Program-made: the position numbers and the translations under genes
Part shown: in pieces, positions 62,301-64,000 of the stretch
How positions within the stretch are numbered: position 1 is the first letter of the stretch
Layout: every line of letters begins with the position of its first letter
Notes under the pieces: generated by a model
Told to the model about the DNA's origin: nothing
Databases searched by the model: none
Seen by the model: the letters and a program-made list of their open reading frames with translations, nothing else
Assembly: GCA_029706075.1 (NCBI GenBank)
Contig: JAINUG010000209.1
Coordinates: 496,001 to 560,000, forward strand
Direction: 5' to 3'
Source: Aldrovandia affinis
Taxonomy: Eukaryota > Chordata > Actinopteri > Notacanthiformes > Halosauridae
Length of the DNA: 64,000 nt

Positions 62301-64000
62301 TTCACTTTTATTTTGCAGTGCATATGGTCAGTTACTGCAAGCCAACCTCATGACAGACGTGCAAATGAGTTACCACATTCAAACTGAGTGGTGAGCGGTT
62401 CAGTCGGAGACAGAAGACAGGCGGAGCTGTGAAAACAAAACTAAACCCATTGCTTTCTCCAGGTCTCTCATGGCTCTCTAGTAAACTCTCCAAAGGCATG
62501 ATGGAAGGAGTACCTTTGCCAGTCACCCTTTTTTACTTTCTCATGGTCTGATTAACACCTTGTGTAATATTGGAAGTGGAAAGATTTTTCTATTTCTAAC
62601 TTATTTGTTGAGTGGTGCTTTCTGCTTTCATTGGATTTATATGCATTGCAGTTACTTCAGTCCCTTGTCTTTAGGCACAGCATGAAAATGATATGCTTTC
62701 GTCCTCTCAACTGGATTGAGTCGGGGGCAAATGAGAAAAACAGCTAATGCCACATGCAGTATCTTGATATCAGGCACAGATATAGATTCATATTCCTCAC
62801 CAAGGACATCCTGACATCACCACAAGGAAGGGACATTCTGTCTGATGACACATGTTGTTGAACCCATTAGCACCCATTAACACTCACTGTAAACGTGACC
62901 GTCTCGTTGTGATACTCTCGATCCCGCTTATGAATGTGACTCTCACACTCATTAATGTGAGACTATCTCTCTCATTACCTGTTTCCTGCACAGAGACCAG
63001 CTTTGCGCTCCAGAGTCAGTCTGAAGAAACCAGAGGAGGCTGGGAAGTTAAGAGGAACAAATCAATATCTGATGTCACGATAAAACAATAAGATGCATAG
63101 AATCCTTTAAAAACTCCATAGCTCCAATGACTAATGTCCCTAATAATGCTGAGCAGAACCATTAACCAACATGTACACATCCACCCCCCCCCCCCCCCAT
63201 ACAGAAGACCCTCCCCCTCTCCCCTGGCTGGCCTAGCCCACCCCTTTCCTTACACACCCAGTTTGTTGGAGAAGAGGGGCATTAGTGAGGGCAGGAGGGA
63301 GAACTGGCAGGACAGGATAGTGAAGAACTGCTGCAGCACAGCGGCACTGGGGGCTCTCTCACAGTGTCTCTACACACAAGCAGAGAGACGAAGCAATGTT
63401 ACAATATTGTCATTATTATTATTATGTATTAGGCCTCCCCAAGTCCTTTTAATGACTGTTGAGTGTGTACTCATGGTGTCTTGTTGTTGCTGACCTGCAG
63501 TTGCAAAATTAATTTCCATGGAAATGGACAATAAAGATATCACATCGAATCATATTATTATTGTCATTCAGATTACGCTAATACCTAGGGTATTATACAA
63601 TAATGTTACACACATAAATTACAACACGCCCAAATTCTACAATATAACTGTACAGGAAATTATACCCAAATGCACCATTTGTATTTATACACAAATACAA
63701 CATGTATAAATACAAATGGTCCTTCATTTTGACTCAATGAAATGCAAGTCTTCAGTTTGGCTTGTTCAGTAATCACCAAAATGAACTCACCAAACTGTTT
63801 GTGAAGAAAAAAGAGTCAAAGTTAAGGGCGAATGTTTATCTCTCTCTTTCTCGCTCTGTGAGACTCGCCGTGACAGTAGGGATGCAGACAGAGTCGCAGC
63901 AGTGCAGCAGGTAGCAGCAGAAGGAGTCCAGGGTGTCCTCACTCTGCTTGTCTGGGGCTGTGAACGCGTTCTCCTTCAAACCCGGCTCGCCCGCACACTG
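48051..64000 (-). CDS. mei1: mei1: meiotic double-strand break formation protein 1 (5' end beyond window)
   Basis: Seventeen exons on the minus strand (plus one tentative) join without frame conflict to about 900 residues of a Leu/Ser/Cys-rich alpha-helical-repeat protein. Exons: 63869-64000, 63258-63369, 62979-63039, 59438-59532, (59269-59315 tentative), 56529-56728, 56209-56359, 55614-55874, 54907-55087, 54304-54408, 54043-54153, 53601-53755, 53294-53378, 52755-52933, 52381-52510, 50932-51038, 49958-50089, 48051-48560. The identity is inferred mainly from position: MEI1 is immediately upstream of CCDC134 and SREBF2, in the same orientation, in human. The armadillo-like composition and the exon-rich structure also fit. 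MEI1, the animal counterpart of plant PRD1, works in germ-cell nuclei with REC114, ANKRD31 and TOPOVIBL to allow SPO11 cleavage. No catalytic motif is expected or seen. An alternative helical-repeat protein cannot be excluded. Confidence 0.78.
49958..50089 (-). CDS. mei1: mei1 exon (44 codons)
   Basis: Phase 0 at both ends. Encodes LVQFGSKAVLWEPDLEQVLE, AAERRGLKELGEGAAQTLRQ and LLTQ. Acceptor gctgtgcag|TTG; donor CACAG|gtacag. Confidence 0.82.
50373..50916. repeat. 27-bp minisatellite, about 20 copies
   Basis: Unit GATCTATGGACAGT(G/A)TCAGT followed by GTGAAGA or GTGAGGG. Variant units alternate (GTC/ATC, GAAGA/GAGGG), suggesting higher-order duplication of unit pairs. 27 is a multiple of three and the unit lacks stops in some frames, so false frames appear on both strands. 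Lies in a mei1 intron. Confidence 0.95.
50932..51038 (-). CDS. mei1: mei1 exon
   Basis: Encodes LHVVCQPWSRFLLFSLLNCG, DGSLLHTAVLQLFTL. Acceptor tccccag|CA; donor CTG|gtgtgc, phase 0. A 27-bp minisatellite begins only about 15 bp beyond the donor. Confidence 0.8.
51196..51535 (+). mobile_element. tRNA-derived SINE, copy 4 (mei1 intron, head truncated)
   Basis: Starts within the tRNA-like head at ACGACGCTGGCCACTGTGAC, with perfect B box GGTTCGATTCC (51219-51229), the core AGAGTTGGCTCTGGTCGGGA, and the tail TAATTGGCTACCAAATTGGG followed by an A-rich end. The A box is missing. Confidence 0.82.
51820..52225. mobile_element. deleted Tc1-like copy (mei1 intron)
   Basis: Ends GCATAAGTATTCAACCCTTAG and GGGGGTGAACACTTTTTATA match the family at 16862-17975. 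The interior keeps AGAACATTCAAAGCAAATCT and GGTTCTTCAAAAGCAC but has lost most of the transposase. Confidence 0.75.
52381..52510 (-). CDS. mei1: mei1 exon
   Basis: Encodes ILPHTLLAECLCLLHQKQDL, LLSGSVSCLGSLLGFLG. The acceptor (tttgggggaag|ATC) is purine-rich just before the AG. Donor ACAG|gtaagg, phase 1. Confidence 0.72.
52755..52933 (-). CDS. mei1: mei1 exon
   Basis: Encodes ASTLRLLQTALDVDLQSPLL, PLLDIEAAIYPLGSHRAHCL and ITALYSLLLQ. Acceptor cctcag|CC; donor CTGCAG|gtcaga, phase 0. Confidence 0.8.
53294..53378 (-). CDS. mei1: mei1 exon
   Basis: Encodes VHKSITLSLDKTVQLLAFRK, GKTDSLLL. Acceptor ttccatag|GTC; donor CTGG|gtacgg, phase 1. Confidence 0.8.
53601..53755 (-). CDS. mei1: mei1 exon
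   Basis: Encodes VMSMLLCNTGLMDQLQTLLN, a Ser run, and LLCCSRLLLSALISLQ. Acceptor ccctag|TC; donor CACAG|gtgagg, phase 0. Confidence 0.8.
54043..54153 (-). CDS. mei1: mei1 exon
   Basis: Encodes VSNLVGKLKSSSTESLLPAL, NYLYCCVGLSPAHCTDR. Acceptor gcgtctag|TG; donor AGGG|gtgagg. Confidence 0.8.
54304..54408 (-). CDS. mei1: mei1 exon
   Basis: Encodes ALSPLALVLRLLCLIQSSVS, then AETEMDSTDFKLLYH. Acceptor ctcccag|CC; donor CACG|gtgagg. Confidence 0.8.
54907..55087 (-). CDS. mei1: mei1 exon
   Basis: Encodes MVYTSESQLASHVLAVLSRF and LLRPRLLQVLQRLAVEGSEA. Acceptor atcacag|GGT; donor GGAG|gtgagt, phase 1. Confidence 0.8.
55614..55874 (-). CDS. mei1: mei1 exon (87 codons)
   Basis: Phase 0 at both ends. 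Encodes ASLNCITKALSSCPSFSSLY, HPALLHFVFRYPELADTFG and ISDLLSLVEKNPTTLLTLL. Preceded by (CT)n and (CCCT)n acting as a very long pyrimidine tract; donor CTGCTG|gtgaga. Confidence 0.82.
55881..55943. repeat. (GGGA)n/(GA)n microsatellite
   Basis: GGGA units run into about 22 GA units on the plus strand. In the mei1 transcript this is (CU)n and (CCCU)n ending at the splice acceptor of exon 55614-55874. Confidence 0.95.
56209..56359 (-). CDS. mei1: mei1 exon
   Basis: Encodes LLPEPSVFSGVVAVLHSVQE and CVLRAALYLLSVTQDTSPDL. Acceptor tctgcag|T; donor TGG|gtaaag, phase 0. Confidence 0.8.
56529..56728 (-). CDS. mei1: mei1 exon
   Basis: Encodes VLISLLSADCEEEGLLKQCL and TQYCLLTLLYLALQHGD. Acceptor ttccctag|GTT; donor ACAG|gtacag, phase 2. 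Confidence 0.8.
57194..57229. repeat. (TA)n microsatellite
   Basis: About 18 TA units at the left edge of the LINE-rich part of the mei1 intron. Confidence 0.95.
57240..58770 (+). mobile_element. 5'-truncated LINE-1-like retrotransposon (mei1 intron)
   Basis: The plus-strand frame at 57629-58189 encodes the C-terminal end of an L1-type ORF2: a Cys/His motif (CWRNCGAQVGNHTHIFWSCP) followed by KLRPYWEEVYRALEE, a region conserved in Tx1/L1 elements. A simple-repeat-rich 3' UTR and an A-rich end near 58,760 follow. The reverse transcriptase proper is missing. It lies antisense to mei1. The left edge is uncertain. Confidence 0.8.
59269..59315 (-). CDS. mei1: mei1 tentative small exon (47 nt)
   Basis: Needed to reconcile phase 1 at 59438 with phase 0 at 56728. 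Reads VTFSMMGALWGKNSKQ between acceptor gcagcagag and donor CAA|gtagct. Both sites are weak and a CA repeat lies just upstream, so this is a proposal only. Confidence 0.35.
59331..59365. repeat. (CA)n microsatellite
   Basis: About 15 CA units with one interruption, immediately upstream (in transcription) of the tentative 47-nt mei1 exon. Confidence 0.9.
59438..59532 (-). CDS. mei1: mei1 exon
   Basis: Encodes NPGLNAACSDFLCRLSTCLL, then SQLDTDASSHQ. Acceptor tctcag|A; donor CAAG|gtacag, phase 1. Confidence 0.78.
59533..62978 (-). other. mei1: mei1 intron, no other gene seen
   Basis: 3.4 kb without recognised repeats of known family, RNA genes or supported frames. Confidence 0.5.
62979..63039 (-). 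CDS. mei1: mei1 exon (61 nt)
   Basis: Small exon found because its phases (1 in, 2 out) are exactly those needed to link its neighbours. Encodes ASSGFFRLTLERKAGLCAGN. Acceptor cttcccag|CC; donor ACAG|gtaatg. Confidence 0.75.
63183..63199. repeat. poly(C) tract
   Basis: About 16 consecutive C after CCA in the mei1 intron next to exon 63258-63369. Confidence 0.9.
63258..63369 (-). CDS. mei1: mei1 exon
   Basis: Encodes RHCERAPSAAVLQQFFTILS, CQFSLLPSLMPLFSNKL. Acceptor tgtgtag|AGAC; donor CTGG|gtgtgt, phase 1. Confidence 0.78.
63869..64000 (-). CDS. mei1: mei1 exon (leftmost base 63869; continues past window)
   Basis: Open for 44 codons from the window edge: DTLDSFCYLLHCCDSVCIPT is typical of the helical-repeat body. 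The phase-0 end fits ACG|gcgagt, which would be a GC donor; ACT|gtcacg, six bases earlier, is the GT alternative. Confidence 0.7.

Noticed and set aside
62332..62526. Minus-strand frame with SLLESHERPGESNG as a possible mei1 exon
   Set aside because: No acceptor/donor pair gives the phases needed, and the exon at 62979-63039 already satisfies the join.

Overview
This window is vertebrate nuclear DNA, almost certainly from a ray-finned (teleost-type) fish. It has spliced genes with GT-AG introns, long CA/TG, GA and AT microsatellites, Tc1-like transposons, tRNA-derived SINEs ending in a LINE2-type tail, and solo LTRs. The species cannot be named from the sequence. All four protein-coding genes lie on the minus strand, so each is read from high to low coordinates.

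Layout from right to left, in the direction of transcription. (1) About 64,000-48,051: an incomplete gene with at least 17 exons encoding a leucine-rich helical-repeat protein, called mei1 (meiotic double-strand-break factor). The main support is gene order. Its 5' part lies beyond the window. (2) 44,396-41,093: a complete ccdc134 gene with six coding exons. The rebuilt protein is 229 residues, which I recall as the human length. (3) About 40,600-21,300: a 19-kb gene-free block made largely of transposon debris, including Tc1 elements, three solo LTRs with 4-bp target duplications, SINEs, and a deleted Ty3/Gypsy pol fragment. (4) 21,103-18,124: a two-exon GIMAP/AIG1-family GTPase gene with an unusual Gly/Ala-rich membrane-like C-terminal half. 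(5) 14,537-367: srebf2 (SREBP-2), exons 1-11. It encodes 764 residues from the acidic N-terminus through the bHLH-zipper and both membrane segments into the regulatory domain. The 3' exons lie off the left edge.

As I recall it, MEI1-CCDC134-SREBF2 is also the gene order on human 22q13.2, all in one orientation. The window therefore looks like a conserved synteny block with a GIMAP gene and a transposon-rich block inserted between ccdc134 and srebf2. The genes do not form a pathway: SREBP-2 drives sterol synthesis, CCDC134 is a secretory-pathway protein, MEI1 acts in meiotic recombination, and GIMAPs are immune GTPases.

The observations most worth following are these. A (TG)n tract of about 64 units abuts the 3' splice site of srebf2 exon 11. 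A 27-bp minisatellite starts 15 bp from a mei1 donor site. The GIMAP protein has a glycine-zipper tail. Two copies of an unclassified dispersed repeat and a cluster of TGTCAGGTGGC-type motifs occur in the window. Exon boundaries were set by eye from reading phase, splice consensus and family similarity, without alignment software.
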